NCBI GenBank assembly: GCA_948566455.1 | Contig: CAOYQO010000020.1 | Span: forward strand, 1-61,442 | Length of the DNA: 61,442 bases | Source: an uncultured Phocaeicola sp. | Lineage (GTDB): Bacteria > Bacteroidota > Bacteroidia > Bacteroidales > Bacteroidaceae | Reading direction: 5' to 3' | Part shown: positions 9,516 to 19,308 of the stretch, in pieces | Numbering within the stretch: the first letter of the stretch is position 1 | Layout: the number at the start of each line of letters is the position of its first letter | Translations under genes and position numbers: made by a program | Notes under the pieces: generated by a model | Databases searched by the model: none | Told to the model about the DNA's origin: nothing | The model's input: the letters and a program-made list of their open reading frames with translations, nothing else

Positions 9516-9561
9516 AACTTTGTTGTTTTTGAGTTAGTCGCCTCAAAACTACGGAATCTAT

Positions 9562-11100
9562 TTAGAAAAACAATCCTATTTGTACAGAAATATTTTCCTT
9601 ATTTGAATTAAAAAGATTTTTAGAAGCATTTTCATATCCCGCCGTCAATCGGGCAAACCAAGTAAAAGAAGCTGTATAAGTATAAGTTAGAGATAAATGC
9701 AATGCCCATCTGAGCTCTGTTAAGTAATTGTACTCCTGTTCCAATCGATCCATATTCTGCCATAATTTGATTGCGGGCGTATTCTGTCCTGATTGCAGCT
9801 GTTTTTCAGCTATCATAGTTCCACCTCCTTTACCGTACTCTGCCCCAATAGCTAAATCAATTCGGGCATTAGATAATAAGAAATTCCTAGTAAATGTAGA
9901 ATATGTAGTAAAACGGCATACAGTTTGCGAATATTCAGCCGGATAAAAAAGCAATTGACTTTTTGTCTGCTTAAAGTCAATTCCCGAAACGATAGAATAA
10001 CGACTATTCCACTCATTATAAAGTTGATAGTAACCATAAGTCAACCCATATTCATTAATACGGGCAGTAGAACGGAGAACCTTCCCCGAAGAATGCCATG
10101 TACCCATGTTCTCTTCCTGCAGCTGCAAAAGATCATAACTATCCGACTTGTCAAACAAAACTTTACAACTCCATTCGTGTCGATTAAACGCAGAGACTAA
10201 TGAACCTACACCTTTATAATCCAGTTTCCAGCCATCTGTTTCACCTTCTTTCTTGTTTTGTATACGGTCACTTACTGTATTTTGTCTGACAAGGCTCCCT
10301 CCTATCTGTTGAAATAGCCGGAAGCGTCCATAAACTCCCTCTTCTTGTAAGAATCCTCCGAACTCCTGTGCAGAATAATACCATTTTATATTTTCTCCTT
10401 TAGGCAAAGTTTTAAAGTACCCTAACGGATAAGAAACAAAGAAAGGATATGTCGTATGAGTACCTATATTCTGATAATCCACCGTTTCTTTACGATTGCC
10501 ATAAAATATGGAAGCACCCAAACGGTGACTTCCACACTCATAACCAACTCCGGGAGTTATTTTCCACTCCATCCACTGGTTTTCATTCCGGGGATCTGTA
10601 TCCTTGGCATTCAGGTCAACTAAATAATCGAACCTCGAACCAATCAGCCAACGCAAAGAAACGGGTAATGAAAATGCACCGGACAGTTGATATTGTTCCG
10701 AACGTTGATCGCCACTCACTGAGTCACAAAGATTTATTCCACGCCAGCAGTCACCGGTCATCCCATTCCAGTTCACCTCTTGCTTCCGGTTATTCACATA
10801 TCCTATTTTTCCATATAAAGAGACATTACCTATAGTCTGGTAGGATTCACCAAACACCGCATACTTATTGGATGAAGCGGGCAAACTGACATTACCAAAG
10901 TTTCCATCTTCAAACCTATACCCCACTTCCGCCACAGAGAACGAGCGGAAACGGTTGAATGACATTCCTACCGGATTAGCTCCTGTCAGCCAATTATTCT
11001 GCTGATAAATCTCTTGCATAGAATAGATATGTAATGAATCAGACTGCGCATATATGGGAATCGCCGACAGAAGCCATAAAATAAATAATGTACTCCGCAT
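9562..11100 (-). CDS. DUF6850-type outer-membrane beta-barrel protein
   Basis: A 512-aa protein with a signal peptide (STLFILWLLSAIPIYAQS) and a body of alternating amphipathic strands ending in the outer-membrane-type C-terminus SVQIGLFF (terminal Phe). Aromatic-rich strand pairs (TYGYYQLYNEWNSRYSIVSG) support a barrel. It matches my memory of the DUF6850 family that travels with DUF4876 and TonB receptors in Bacteroides; the function is not known. It begins 10 bases after the DUF4876 gene ends, in one operon. Confidence 0.75.
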   Translation of the reverse strand: MRSTLFILWLLSAIPIYAQSDSLHIYSMQEIYQQNNWLTGANPVGMSFNRFRSFSVAEVGYRFEDGNFGNVSLPASSNKYAVFGESYQTIGNVSLYGKIGYVNNRKQEVNWNGMTGDCWRGINLCDSVSGDQRSEQYQLSGAFSLPVSLRWLIGSRFDYLVDLNAKDTDPRNENQWMEWKITPGVGYECGSHRLGASIFYGNRKETVDYQNIGTHTTYPFFVSYPLGYFKTLPKGENIKWYYSAQEFGGFLQEEGVYGRFRLFQQIGGSLVRQNTVSDRIQNKKEGETDGWKLDYKGVGSLVSAFNRHEWSCKVLFDKSDSYDLLQLQEENMGTWHSSGKVLRSTARINEYGLTYGYYQLYNEWNSRYSIVSGIDFKQTKSQLLFYPAEYSQTVCRFTTYSTFTRNFLLSNARIDLAIGAEYGKGGGTMIAEKQLQSGQNTPAIKLWQNMDRLEQEYNYLTELRWALHLSLTYTYTASFTWFARLTAGYENASKNLFNSNKENISVQIGLFF

Positions 11101-11110
11101 AGTTGCTTGC

Positions 11111-12292
11111 TTATTTTTTCAAAGACGGTTTGGATACGATAAAGTCCTCCGCCGCATTGTTCGTATCCTGATAAATGAAACGCCCGTTGGTTGATGCTGC
11201 ACTTTTACGTATCAACGATTTCCCGGAATAATCTCCTTCCGGAATATACACAGGTTCATGGTTCAGTTCATCAGGCACACGCTTATTGGCAAGCTTGGCT
11301 TCATTTTCCACGCACTCCGCACAATCAATCACCCACTCTTTCGGAATCATCAAATAGAATTTAGTCTTATTAGAAGCTTGGGGCCTGTTTTCCCTGTTCA
11401 ATGGATTATTTACATATTCCTCCGCACTAATACCTTCAAATCCAAATATCATGAATGTGGGGCCAACTACCGGAAATGAATACATCCATGCAGTCGAGTT
11501 AAGATTTAAAAGCAGATTTAATGGTTTCACACCGGGTGCTATGTTCTGTTTGCTCAAACTTACATGCCAGAATCCCCAGTCAACTTTAGATAAATCAACT
11601 GAATTAGCATGCTGATATTCGCCTCCGGTATGATCTACAGCATTCGTTGCAATGGTAGTTTCTGCTCCGGGCAATAAAGGATACTCCTTACCGCTACCCG
11701 GAAATTGCCAAGTCATATCAGCAACGGGAATCCGTTTCATATCCGTATATTTCACCCAGGGAGATACAATACCTGGCATCGGATCCACCAAAGCCAGACA
11801 CAATCCATCCAGATATACAGTCTCATCAGAGTTATTATAGAGTGTAACATATTGATCTGCCTGATAATCTGCTCCCAACTCTCCTTTACAACCCACATAA
11901 TAAATCTCTTTAATGACCAATGCGTTTATTTTAGAGCGCGCCAGTTGCAACTGAACTTTCATCACTTCTTCACCCTGTTCAGGCAATAACGACAAAGATT
12001 CCAATCTTCCACTGAAAATAATTCCGGAAGCAGATTGATAATGTACGGCAACTGTATAATATCCATATTCCACATTAAACAAAGCTACTCCATCAGAAGA
12101 ACATGAAGAGGTATAAACCGTACCTTGATCCTTATTTGTCAATACCACCTCCATCTCTTCGAAAGGCAAGGTCACTTCATCCGTAGAAGAAAGTAGTTGA
12201 ACACTCACAGAGCATGAAGAACGATTCTCATCCCCGGTACAAGCACATAGGAATAACACGAAGAAAAACAATACATAATATTTCATTCTCAT
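11111..12292 (-). CDS. DUF4876-type lipoprotein
   Basis: 393 aa with a lipoprotein signal (YYVLFFFVLFLCACTGDENR, lipobox LCAC). An early beta-sandwich-like region follows (GTVYTSSCSSDGVALFNV). The main domain has the motif LVIKEIYYVGCKGELGADYQ and YVTLYNNSDETVYLDGLCL, resembling lamin-tail/DUF4876 surface lipoproteins. It is presumably outer-membrane anchored and works with the TonB receptor encoded 31 bases upstream, as SusD-type lipoproteins do with SusC, though it has no SusD fold signature. Ligand unknown. Confidence 0.75.
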   Translation of the reverse strand: MRMKYYVLFFFVLFLCACTGDENRSSCSVSVQLLSSTDEVTLPFEEMEVVLTNKDQGTVYTSSCSSDGVALFNVEYGYYTVAVHYQSASGIIFSGRLESLSLLPEQGEEVMKVQLQLARSKINALVIKEIYYVGCKGELGADYQADQYVTLYNNSDETVYLDGLCLALVDPMPGIVSPWVKYTDMKRIPVADMTWQFPGSGKEYPLLPGAETTIATNAVDHTGGEYQHANSVDLSKVDWGFWHVSLSKQNIAPGVKPLNLLLNLNSTAWMYSFPVVGPTFMIFGFEGISAEEYVNNPLNRENRPQASNKTKFYLMIPKEWVIDCAECVENEAKLANKRVPDELNHEPVYIPEGDYSGKSLIRKSAASTNGRFIYQDTNNAAEDFIVSKPSLKK

Positions 12293-12323
12293 TCAATATC
12301 TAAAATTTAATACAAATACTAAT

Positions 12324-14900
12324 TTAAAAGCGGATACTAATTTCCGCACCATAATATAAATCCGGATTCACAACTGCATATTTCTGTATGCTCTGCCGAT
12401 ATCGTTTCGGATTAGATTGCAGCAGGTTATTAGCACAAAAAGCAACCGAAACATGACGTCCTATCTCTTTAGTAACCCGAAGATTCAATAAGAAATAAGG
12501 TTTATACGAGTCCGTCAGAAAAGCGGTAGTTGTATTCGCCCTGATCACTAAATCAGCAAAACATTCATCCGTCGCCATGTCCGGCGTGAAAGGATGTTGG
12601 TTTCCCTCTCCATCTATATAATAAACCGGATTCAAGCACTTCTGATTATTACTATCCGTGTACATAGGATTATTAAACCGACTCTCCATTCCCCGCTGTT
12701 GTTTATCCATCCACACCGCCTGAAGCGTTAGGCTTGTGATCAAACCGATTCTGGGAATTTGAGTAACACACTGAAACCGGCTATTCAATTGCTGCCAGAT
12801 TTGAGTATTCGCAACAGAAGGCCCTGTTTCGTAAATACCTACATAAGGGTAAGCTTTTCCATTCACTTCTATCTGGGGATGCAAGGCAGAAAGTGCCGTA
12901 TTCTTTTCGCATACATCCAGATATCCGCCACTTATGTAAAATGAAGAACGCAGTGCCTTTGAATGAATCGGACCAATGGTATATTCAATACCTTGTTTTT
13001 CCTGTTCTATACCATTCTGGGGTGATAAATAGGTAGCAAACGTAGTATTCAAAGTATATGGAAGAAGTTCACCATCATTCATGACACCCTCATCCGTCAA
13101 TTCCGGTTGTTCTCCTTTACTGATCAAAGGGGAATAGCGGCGATAGGAAAAAGGTTCGGCAAGTTGAGAGGTACAATAGCCATTTTTGAGATGTTCCTTA
13201 AACCATACCACATCCGCAGTAACACCTCCTATCCGGAAATTCACCCCTATTTCAAACTTCTGATTAACAGGCAAACGCAAGTCGGAGTTAAAATTACGGT
13301 CAGTTATAAATGTATGCATGACGGTCAGACGCTGATTATTCTCAGCATCATTGTACGTAAAACAATTCATATCCGTATACGATTTATCGGGATACAAATA
13401 AGTAAGTACAGGCATCTTATGCATCAATCCCCACCCCAGACGTACACTGAAACGACTTAGAAAAACATCATCCGTCCTATCAATAAATATCTGGGAAAGA
13501 TTGATACGCGGATCAACAGAAGAGTTCCGTTGTAGACGCTTAGTCGGCAACTGAGTAAAACGCACCCCCGCCTGCACTTCGGTCCGCATCTTCCCATAAC
13601 GGAGAATAAAGTGATTTTCAGCAAAAGCAGAATACTTATATAATAAAGGTATATCCCGATAAGACCTTGTCCGCACTCTGAGCATTTCCAAGGGAGGACG
13701 AAGAGGATCGAAACTGATTCCTTTTCCACGATTCCCTTCCACCTCAGCATGAAGCCCCAGTTGAAAATGGTTACTGATATTCTCACCCATCGTTTTTCTG
13801 TGATTGGCAGTCAACGATACATCTCCGCTCAACGGCTTGCCTTCAACGGATAACTGAGAGAAATAATGGGGAGGCAGGAACACTCCGGCATGTTCACCTG
13901 CCTGCGCGGTATAGGTAGTGACTTGCTGTGTTCCCGAATAATATGTACTGGATTCATTCTTCTGGCTCCCATACGTAAACCCTAGCTGATATTCAAGATT
14001 GGAAATCCAGGAACGATTCAATTTCCACTGTCCATTAGCAGAAAAGGATATGTTTTGATCCTGATATTTCCGAAATTCACCATCCACCGTATTCTGCCCT
14101 CTTTTATCATTGTCCTTCATCCAATAACCACGCATATTAAGACGCAAAGTAGCAGACCGGAAATCCTTCGCATAAGCCGCTTGGATTCCAAATCTTTGAA
14201 AAGATTCTTCAAAGACTTGAGGCGATTGATTTGAAAGTGCATAATCTGCTCCTAAATAGAGAGTTCCCCCATTATTACTGATCGCAATGCCCTTCCCCAC
14301 AGAAGCAAGTTTCTCCGTAGCTGTCAGACGAATACCGATGGTAAGAGGTTGTATCCCGGCTTTCGACTTGACCAGAACAACCCCACTGGTCACATCTCCA
14401 TAACGTGCCGAAGGAACACCACGTATCACCTCGACCGACTCCACAGAAGATGGAGACAAGGAACGCACGTCGAAACCGGATAACACCGTGCTATTAAAAA
14501 GGCTGCCCCTACCTTCAAGTCCCATTTGCTGCATATTGGCATTATTATTCATGCGGAGTCCATCCACCTCTATGGTTGTCCCTAAAGCATTAGTCGTATT
14601 TTCAGAAGTTGCACTGCGGATGGTAAAGGCAGCCGGAGCATTCAGATCCGGATTGCGTACAAGAACGCCGGGTAATAATTGAGATAAGCCAGAAAGGTCA
14701 GTAACCTGTATATGACAAATAGCATCCTGCCCAATGACAGAACGGGTTCCCGGAGCATCTGATTGAGTAGCAGTAACAATCACCTCCTGTAACCGGATGT
14801 TGCGAAGAGTATCTATAGCCTGCATTTCAGTCTGTCCATATACCGCCAGCGAACAAACCCAAAAAGCAATTAATATATAACCCCTGTAACAATTATTCAT
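12324..14900 (-). CDS. TonB-dependent outer-membrane receptor
   Basis: An 858-aa active transporter of the outer membrane. After the signal peptide (IAFWVCSLAVYGQT) comes a TonB box-like segment (LQEVIVTATQS). The plug domain follows (DLSGLSQLLPGVLVRN, IEVDGLRMNNN, VEVIRGVPSARYGDVTSGVV), then a 22-strand barrel ending in YYGAEISIRF. It lacks the N-terminal carboxypeptidase-like domain and SusC signatures, so it resembles siderophore/cofactor-type receptors more than glycan importers. It heads the operon; the divergent membrane AraC gene (15084) shares its promoter region and is the likely regulator. Confidence 0.88.
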   Translation of the reverse strand: MNNCYRGYILIAFWVCSLAVYGQTEMQAIDTLRNIRLQEVIVTATQSDAPGTRSVIGQDAICHIQVTDLSGLSQLLPGVLVRNPDLNAPAAFTIRSATSENTTNALGTTIEVDGLRMNNNANMQQMGLEGRGSLFNSTVLSGFDVRSLSPSSVESVEVIRGVPSARYGDVTSGVVLVKSKAGIQPLTIGIRLTATEKLASVGKGIAISNNGGTLYLGADYALSNQSPQVFEESFQRFGIQAAYAKDFRSATLRLNMRGYWMKDNDKRGQNTVDGEFRKYQDQNISFSANGQWKLNRSWISNLEYQLGFTYGSQKNESSTYYSGTQQVTTYTAQAGEHAGVFLPPHYFSQLSVEGKPLSGDVSLTANHRKTMGENISNHFQLGLHAEVEGNRGKGISFDPLRPPLEMLRVRTRSYRDIPLLYKYSAFAENHFILRYGKMRTEVQAGVRFTQLPTKRLQRNSSVDPRINLSQIFIDRTDDVFLSRFSVRLGWGLMHKMPVLTYLYPDKSYTDMNCFTYNDAENNQRLTVMHTFITDRNFNSDLRLPVNQKFEIGVNFRIGGVTADVVWFKEHLKNGYCTSQLAEPFSYRRYSPLISKGEQPELTDEGVMNDGELLPYTLNTTFATYLSPQNGIEQEKQGIEYTIGPIHSKALRSSFYISGGYLDVCEKNTALSALHPQIEVNGKAYPYVGIYETGPSVANTQIWQQLNSRFQCVTQIPRIGLITSLTLQAVWMDKQQRGMESRFNNPMYTDSNNQKCLNPVYYIDGEGNQHPFTPDMATDECFADLVIRANTTTAFLTDSYKPYFLLNLRVTKEIGRHVSVAFCANNLLQSNPKRYRQSIQKYAVVNPDLYYGAEISIRF

Positions 14901-15083
14901 TTGTACAACCCAAGATGGTAATTTACATACCTAACGAGCGTTATATAGCAACCCTCAGATTAGGGGGGGCAAAGGAAACAATTTTCTACCAACATTTCAT
15001 CACCAAACTTAAAAAAATGCAGAATAAAATCATTCTTTTCGGACTTTTGTGTGTACATTTGCAAGCAACAGAACAACAATATC

Positions 15084-16271
15084 ATGCCATTTTTCATATT
15101 AAAGACATTACTTATTTGTACTTTTCTGCTGACTTGGGCTGTACTAGGTCTTGCTTCTATCTCTCTGATTTGGAGAAACAAGCATAAAAAGGATTTGGCC
15201 ATATTATTAGCACCAATCCTACTAATATACTGGGGGTTAACGTCGTATAGCACATTATACGAAAATTTCTTCCTGCTTCAAAGAACATCCCTCTTACCCA
15301 CCCTATACTGTTGGGGACTGACTTTTCTCCCTCCTTTACTCTATTTCTTTATCCGCTTCCGTATTACCGGAATATTTCCCCAAAAGTCACAATGGTGGAA
15401 ACATATGCTACCTTCGATGGTCTTATCGTGTTGTTACATATTGATGTCAGTTTTAAGTCCGGTGGCAGATCGCTTAACTTACAGTTGGACTGAGATTCTA
15501 TCATCGTTCCCGGCTTGGTGGACACTTTTCCGTTTAACGTGTATAATAACAGGGATCACACAGACTTTCATTTACGTATTACTCTTGCGAAAGATGAATG
15601 AAACAGACTGTATATTCCTAAAATCAGCTTCCGATATTCAAAGAAAAAGCATCCTAATATCAGGGTTCTTCTTCATGTTCTTACTGAATATGTTCACTTC
15701 TTCATATATCTGCAATCTTTTATACAACCTTTGTATTGGCATATTAAGTGGATATATCTTTTATAATTCTCTCTTACACCAATTCGTAAAACAAAAGCTC
15801 AAGTTACGTATTTATCGGGAAACATCGTCCCAGTTCCCTGTGAATAACCTAAATCAACAACTAGAAAGCAAATCAGAAAAAGAAGTCGTAGAAAAAGAGG
15901 TGCTCATAAATGGCAAGAAGAACTCCAAAGTATACTTGACTCCTCAAAAGATCGATGAAATAAACCAACTATTACAAACACCGGAATTCATTTATGATCA
16001 AAAAATAAAATTGGAGCAGTTTGCTCAAAGAGTGGCAGTCAATTCCACCTATTTAAATAGATATTTCAATCAAGAATATGGATGTAGTTTCCTTCAATAC
16101 CTTACGTCACTTCGCATCGAAAAAGCAGAAATGCTGCTAAGAGATTCGAATGCAGAAATAGAAGACATCTGTTATAATACAGGTTTCAACAGCCCTTCTG
16201 CATTTCACAAAGCTTTTAAAAACCGATATGGTTGCTCTCCCTCGGAATGGAGAAGAAGATGTCTCACTTAA
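15084..16271 (+). CDS. Membrane-bound AraC-family transcription regulator
   Basis: 395 aa from the chosen start MPFFILKTLL; the frame is open from 15051, but the first 11 codons look like leader. About six to seven hydrophobic helices fill the first 235 residues (LLICTFLLTWAVLGLASISL, FFFMFLLNMFTSSYICNLL). A linker and an AraC DNA-binding domain follow: first helix pair LEQFAQRVAVNSTYLNRYFN, second EDICYNTGFNSPSAFHKAFK ending CSPSEWRRR. It is transcribed divergently from the TonB receptor operon, so a ligand- or envelope-sensing activator of that operon is the natural guess. Confidence 0.85.
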   Translation: MPFFILKTLLICTFLLTWAVLGLASISLIWRNKHKKDLAILLAPILLIYWGLTSYSTLYENFFLLQRTSLLPTLYCWGLTFLPPLLYFFIRFRITGIFPQKSQWWKHMLPSMVLSCCYILMSVLSPVADRLTYSWTEILSSFPAWWTLFRLTCIITGITQTFIYVLLLRKMNETDCIFLKSASDIQRKSILISGFFFMFLLNMFTSSYICNLLYNLCIGILSGYIFYNSLLHQFVKQKLKLRIYRETSSQFPVNNLNQQLESKSEKEVVEKEVLINGKKNSKVYLTPQKIDEINQLLQTPEFIYDQKIKLEQFAQRVAVNSTYLNRYFNQEYGCSFLQYLTSLRIEKAEMLLRDSNAEIEDICYNTGFNSPSAFHKAFKNRYGCSPSEWRRRCLT

Positions 16272-16890
16272 AAGTTGAATCGCAGTCAATCCGTATCAGA
16301 ACGATGCATTTATTTATTTCACATTAGGAATTATTCTACTGAAGACCAGAGATATATCTCTTTATCCTTAGGAACAGTCGAGTGTTGACCTAGGTTAACA
16401 AGCCTATCAACCTTGGTTGACGAGCCGATTAACCTTGGTTGATAGGCTTGTCAGCCAAGGTCATCCCCCAATAAGACTTATTGGAAAACTCAACACACAC
16501 AGGGCAAGAGACAAATGATCCCTTGTTTGTTTTCTAATCACTGTTGGAGCTTTTACCGCAAAACATATGGATAAATCTTGTTTAGCACACACTTCATATC
16601 ATCAAAAAAAGGTTGAAATCGTAAAAACAGAAAGATTTATTCTGAATAAATATTCTGAATTTCAGCCACTTAAAATTATTATTTTAGTTTACTGATTTTA
16701 GCATTTAGATTTCCCAACTTCCAGCTATTTTTGCCTGTGTTCATCTGAGGGAACAATAATATAAACCAACGGATATTTCCGGATAATTGTTATGAAGGAA
16801 TGGTTGCATTAGCCATTTTATAAAACAGCTAAAAACAAACTGAAAATCAATATACAATAATCAACAAATACAATATTAATTTTTATTCTT
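16272..16890. other. Non-coding stretch, about 620 bases
   Basis: Between the AraC gene and the tape-measure-fusion gene. It contains the 22-base degenerate tandem/inverted repeat described separately and is otherwise A+T-rich. I see no open frame with coding character. The second half (16,600-16,890) presumably holds the promoter of the downstream gene, but I could not pick a clear TTTG / TAnnTTTG pair. Confidence 0.6.
16384..16469. repeat. Degenerate 22-base tandem repeat with internal inverted symmetry
   Basis: Three consecutive 22-base units begin at 16384, 16406 and 16428, sharing the core ACCTTGGTT or ACCTAGGTT followed by GA/AA and a GCC. A partial, inverted fourth (GCCAAGGTCA) follows at 16453. 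ACAAGCCTATCAACC in unit 1-2 is the reverse complement of GGTTGATAGGCTTGT in unit 3-4, so the block also folds as a long hairpin. Confidence 0.8.
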
Positions 16891-18069
16891 ATGAAAAATG
16901 AAAAAATAGACATGAGTAGGGAAACGGATACTTTCCGTGTCTCCCAAGAAGGAATGTATATTATTACAGGTACCAATTCAAGACATGGAATAACAGTATC
17001 TGCCGGAGTACGTGCAACAATTGTTCTACAAGATGCTAACTTATGTGATCTGGAAAACATGGGTGTTGCATTCCATATTGCGGAAGACTGTCATATCACG
17101 GTGATTCTTGAAGGAAACAATATGCTACACAGTGGCCGTGAAATGGCTGCAATCCAATTAAGAAAGAATTCCATCCTGATTATTAAAGGTGATGGGAAAT
17201 TAATTGCGTACGGTGGAGAAGGTGCAGCTGGTATAGGATGCGGATATGCTACCGAATGTGGTGACATTATTATCGAAAGTGGAACGATAGAAGCCTATGC
17301 GGGTTATCAGCACGAGACTTCCTGGCGCGCGGGATCTGCAGGAATAGGCGGTGCCGGTCAATATGCAGGTCGAAAAAGCAAATGTGGAAACATAACTATT
17401 ACAGGAGGAAAAATCATGGCTAAATGCGACAAAGGAAACTGGGATATTGGTCCGGGCGATGAAGGAACTTGTGGCAGTGTAAAAGTAGATAAGAATGCAA
17501 TAGCTCCCGGAGTGCGTGTATATGGTTCTCATTTAGGTACAGAACAATATAGAGATTTGAAACACATACCTATATCCAATGCAGGATTGGTCATTCTCTT
17601 CCCATTTCTACCAATGCTTTTTATGAGACTTAATATGTTAAGCCAAGATCGCAGGGGTTTCAATAGTAACGAATCAAAAGTACGAGCTATATTCATTTTA
17701 CAACACCTCATGGCAAGTGAAGACAGGGAGTATGATGAAAAAGATCTGTTCCTCAACCGTTTGTTAATAAATTATCCCTTCAACGAGCCACTCCCTAAAA
17801 GAATGGAACTAAATCAAGATGAACTTAACACAATAGATTCTCTATTGGAAGCAACAAAGACAAACTGGGAAAAAATGAGGAATACCTCAATGAGAGGTTT
17901 TCAAGAAGCTTTTTTGAGAAGAGCAGGATTTATAGAAAAGACTGAAAGGGAATGGGTTCTAACTGTAGAAGAACGTGCATTCGATATATTATTGGATAGC
18001 ATTCCCTGGTCATACAAACTTGTACGGTTACCATGGATGGAAAATATACTCAAGGTTAACTGGAGATAA
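16891..18069 (+). CDS. Beta-helix-like domain fused to contractile injection system tape-measure domain
   Basis: 392 aa with two parts. Residues about 10-215 are short beta-strand repeats with glycine turns (AAGIGCGYATECGDIIIESG; AGIGGAGQYAGR; CGNITITGGKIMAKC), like Cthe_2159-type carbohydrate-binding parallel beta-helices. Residues about 225-392 match the conserved C-terminal domain of the CIS tape-measure family (PF19268, from memory): ISNAGLVILFPFLPMLF, RAIFILQHLMASED, LFLNRLLINYPF, NTSMRGFQEAFLRRAGF, FDILLDSIPW, VRLPWM. No signal peptide is seen. No sheath, tube, baseplate or ClpV gene is nearby, so it is an orphan. The role is unknown; a structural or spike-associated part is possible. 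Confidence 0.75.
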   Translation: MKNEKIDMSRETDTFRVSQEGMYIITGTNSRHGITVSAGVRATIVLQDANLCDLENMGVAFHIAEDCHITVILEGNNMLHSGREMAAIQLRKNSILIIKGDGKLIAYGGEGAAGIGCGYATECGDIIIESGTIEAYAGYQHETSWRAGSAGIGGAGQYAGRKSKCGNITITGGKIMAKCDKGNWDIGPGDEGTCGSVKVDKNAIAPGVRVYGSHLGTEQYRDLKHIPISNAGLVILFPFLPMLFMRLNMLSQDRRGFNSNESKVRAIFILQHLMASEDREYDEKDLFLNRLLINYPFNEPLPKRMELNQDELNTIDSLLEATKTNWEKMRNTSMRGFQEAFLRRAGFIEKTEREWVLTVEERAFDILLDSIPWSYKLVRLPWMENILKVNWR

Positions 18070-18115
18070 ACTCCTGCTCTGACAACAGTTCAGAAATTCA
18101 CTTTTACATTTAAAT

Positions 18116-18151
18116 AATCAGTATAGAAGACCTTTATCTTCTATACTGATT
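18116..18151. terminator. Bidirectional terminator
   Basis: A perfect 15-bp stem, AATCAGTATAGAAGA pairing with TCTTCTATACTGATT, around the 6-base loop CCTTTA. It lies between the converging tape-measure-fusion gene and the aldolase gene and is flanked by A/T runs on both sides. Confidence 0.9.
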
Positions 18152-18158
18152 AAAAATT

Positions 18159-19211
18159 TTATGCAATCGTTATTGAAGAATCCAAATAAACATCCTGAAT
18201 GGTATTCAATAATTGAACACCCTCTTCCATTGGCTTTTGGAATGCTTTCCGTCCACTGATCAATCCCATTCCACCGGCACGTTTATTGATAACAGCTGTA
18301 ACAACAGCATCACGCAAATCCGATTCTCCATGAGATTCACCACCGGAATTAATCAAACCGACACGCCCCATATAACCATTAGCAACCTGGTAGCGACAAA
18401 GGTCGATAGGATGTGAAGTTGCGAGTTCAGAATACATTCTTTCATCCGTTTTACCAAAATGGATAGCCGTGAATCCACCATTATTGGAAGGAAGTTTTTG
18501 CTTTACAATATCAGCCTTGATGGTCACTCCAATGTGGTTAGCCTGTCCGGTAAGGTCGGCTGCCGCATGATAATCAGTGCCATCTTTCTTAAAATCATTG
18601 TTTCTGAGATAACACCAGAGAATGGTTGCCATACCTAACTCATGAGCATATTCAAAAGCTTGTGATATCTCAATAATCTGACGACGACTTTGCTCCGAAC
18701 CGAAATAGATAGTAGCACCAACAGCTACCGCACCCATATTCCATGCTTCTTTTACGGTTCCAAACATCACCTGATCATAAGAGTTTGGATAAGTAAGCAG
18801 TTCATTATGGTTCAGTTTTACAACGAAAGGTATCTTATGGGCATATTTACGGGCAACAGCCCCTAATATACCAAATGTGGATGCAACTGCATTACAACCT
18901 CCTTCGATTGCCAGTTTCACTATATTTTCAGGATCAAAATAGATCGGATTAGGAGCGAATGATGCTCCGGCTGTATGTTCTATATCCTGGTCGACCGGCA
19001 GAATGGATACATACCCGGTATTCGCCAAGCGTCCATGCCCGTACAAAGCCTGCAAGCTATTGAGGGTACGTACATTTCTGTCAGAGTCCACCCAGATTTT
19101 ATCAATCGCATCAGGTCCAGGAACATGAATTAATTTCTTATCTATTGTCTTACACGTATGGTTCAGGTAATATTCTGCCTGTTGTCCCAACAAATCAACT
19201 GTTTTACTCAT
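18159..19211 (-). CDS. fbaB: Class I fructose-bisphosphate aldolase (DhnA/FbaB type)
   Basis: A 350-aa archaeal-type class I aldolase that interconverts fructose-1,6-bisphosphate with dihydroxyacetone phosphate and glyceraldehyde-3-phosphate through a Schiff base in a TIM barrel. Family blocks include YGHGRLANTGYVSILPVDQD near the N-terminus, the phosphate-binding GLINSGGESHGESDL and GGMGLISGRKAFQ near the C-terminus, and the VGVTIKADIVKQ-type strand (here HIGVTIKADIVKQ) with the candidate Schiff-base lysine. Length and architecture are normal. It is monocistronic and ends at the shared terminator. Confidence 0.92.
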   Translation of the reverse strand: MSKTVDLLGQQAEYYLNHTCKTIDKKLIHVPGPDAIDKIWVDSDRNVRTLNSLQALYGHGRLANTGYVSILPVDQDIEHTAGASFAPNPIYFDPENIVKLAIEGGCNAVASTFGILGAVARKYAHKIPFVVKLNHNELLTYPNSYDQVMFGTVKEAWNMGAVAVGATIYFGSEQSRRQIIEISQAFEYAHELGMATILWCYLRNNDFKKDGTDYHAAADLTGQANHIGVTIKADIVKQKLPSNNGGFTAIHFGKTDERMYSELATSHPIDLCRYQVANGYMGRVGLINSGGESHGESDLRDAVVTAVINKRAGGMGLISGRKAFQKPMEEGVQLLNTIQDVYLDSSITIA

Positions 19212-19308
19212 AATATATTCGTTTTTAATTTAGAATCATACTAAATAAACAGTTTCCCTTTGTCGATTGTTTATTAGTCTTCCGGGAAAGCCATAAGCAT
19301 AATATGAA

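Noticed and set aside
13457..13786. 109-codon minus-strand frame
   Set aside because: It lies wholly inside the TonB receptor gene on the same strand in another frame.
16384..16469. CRISPR array
   Set aside because: Units are contiguous 22-mers with no spacers, and one is inverted; no cas genes are present.
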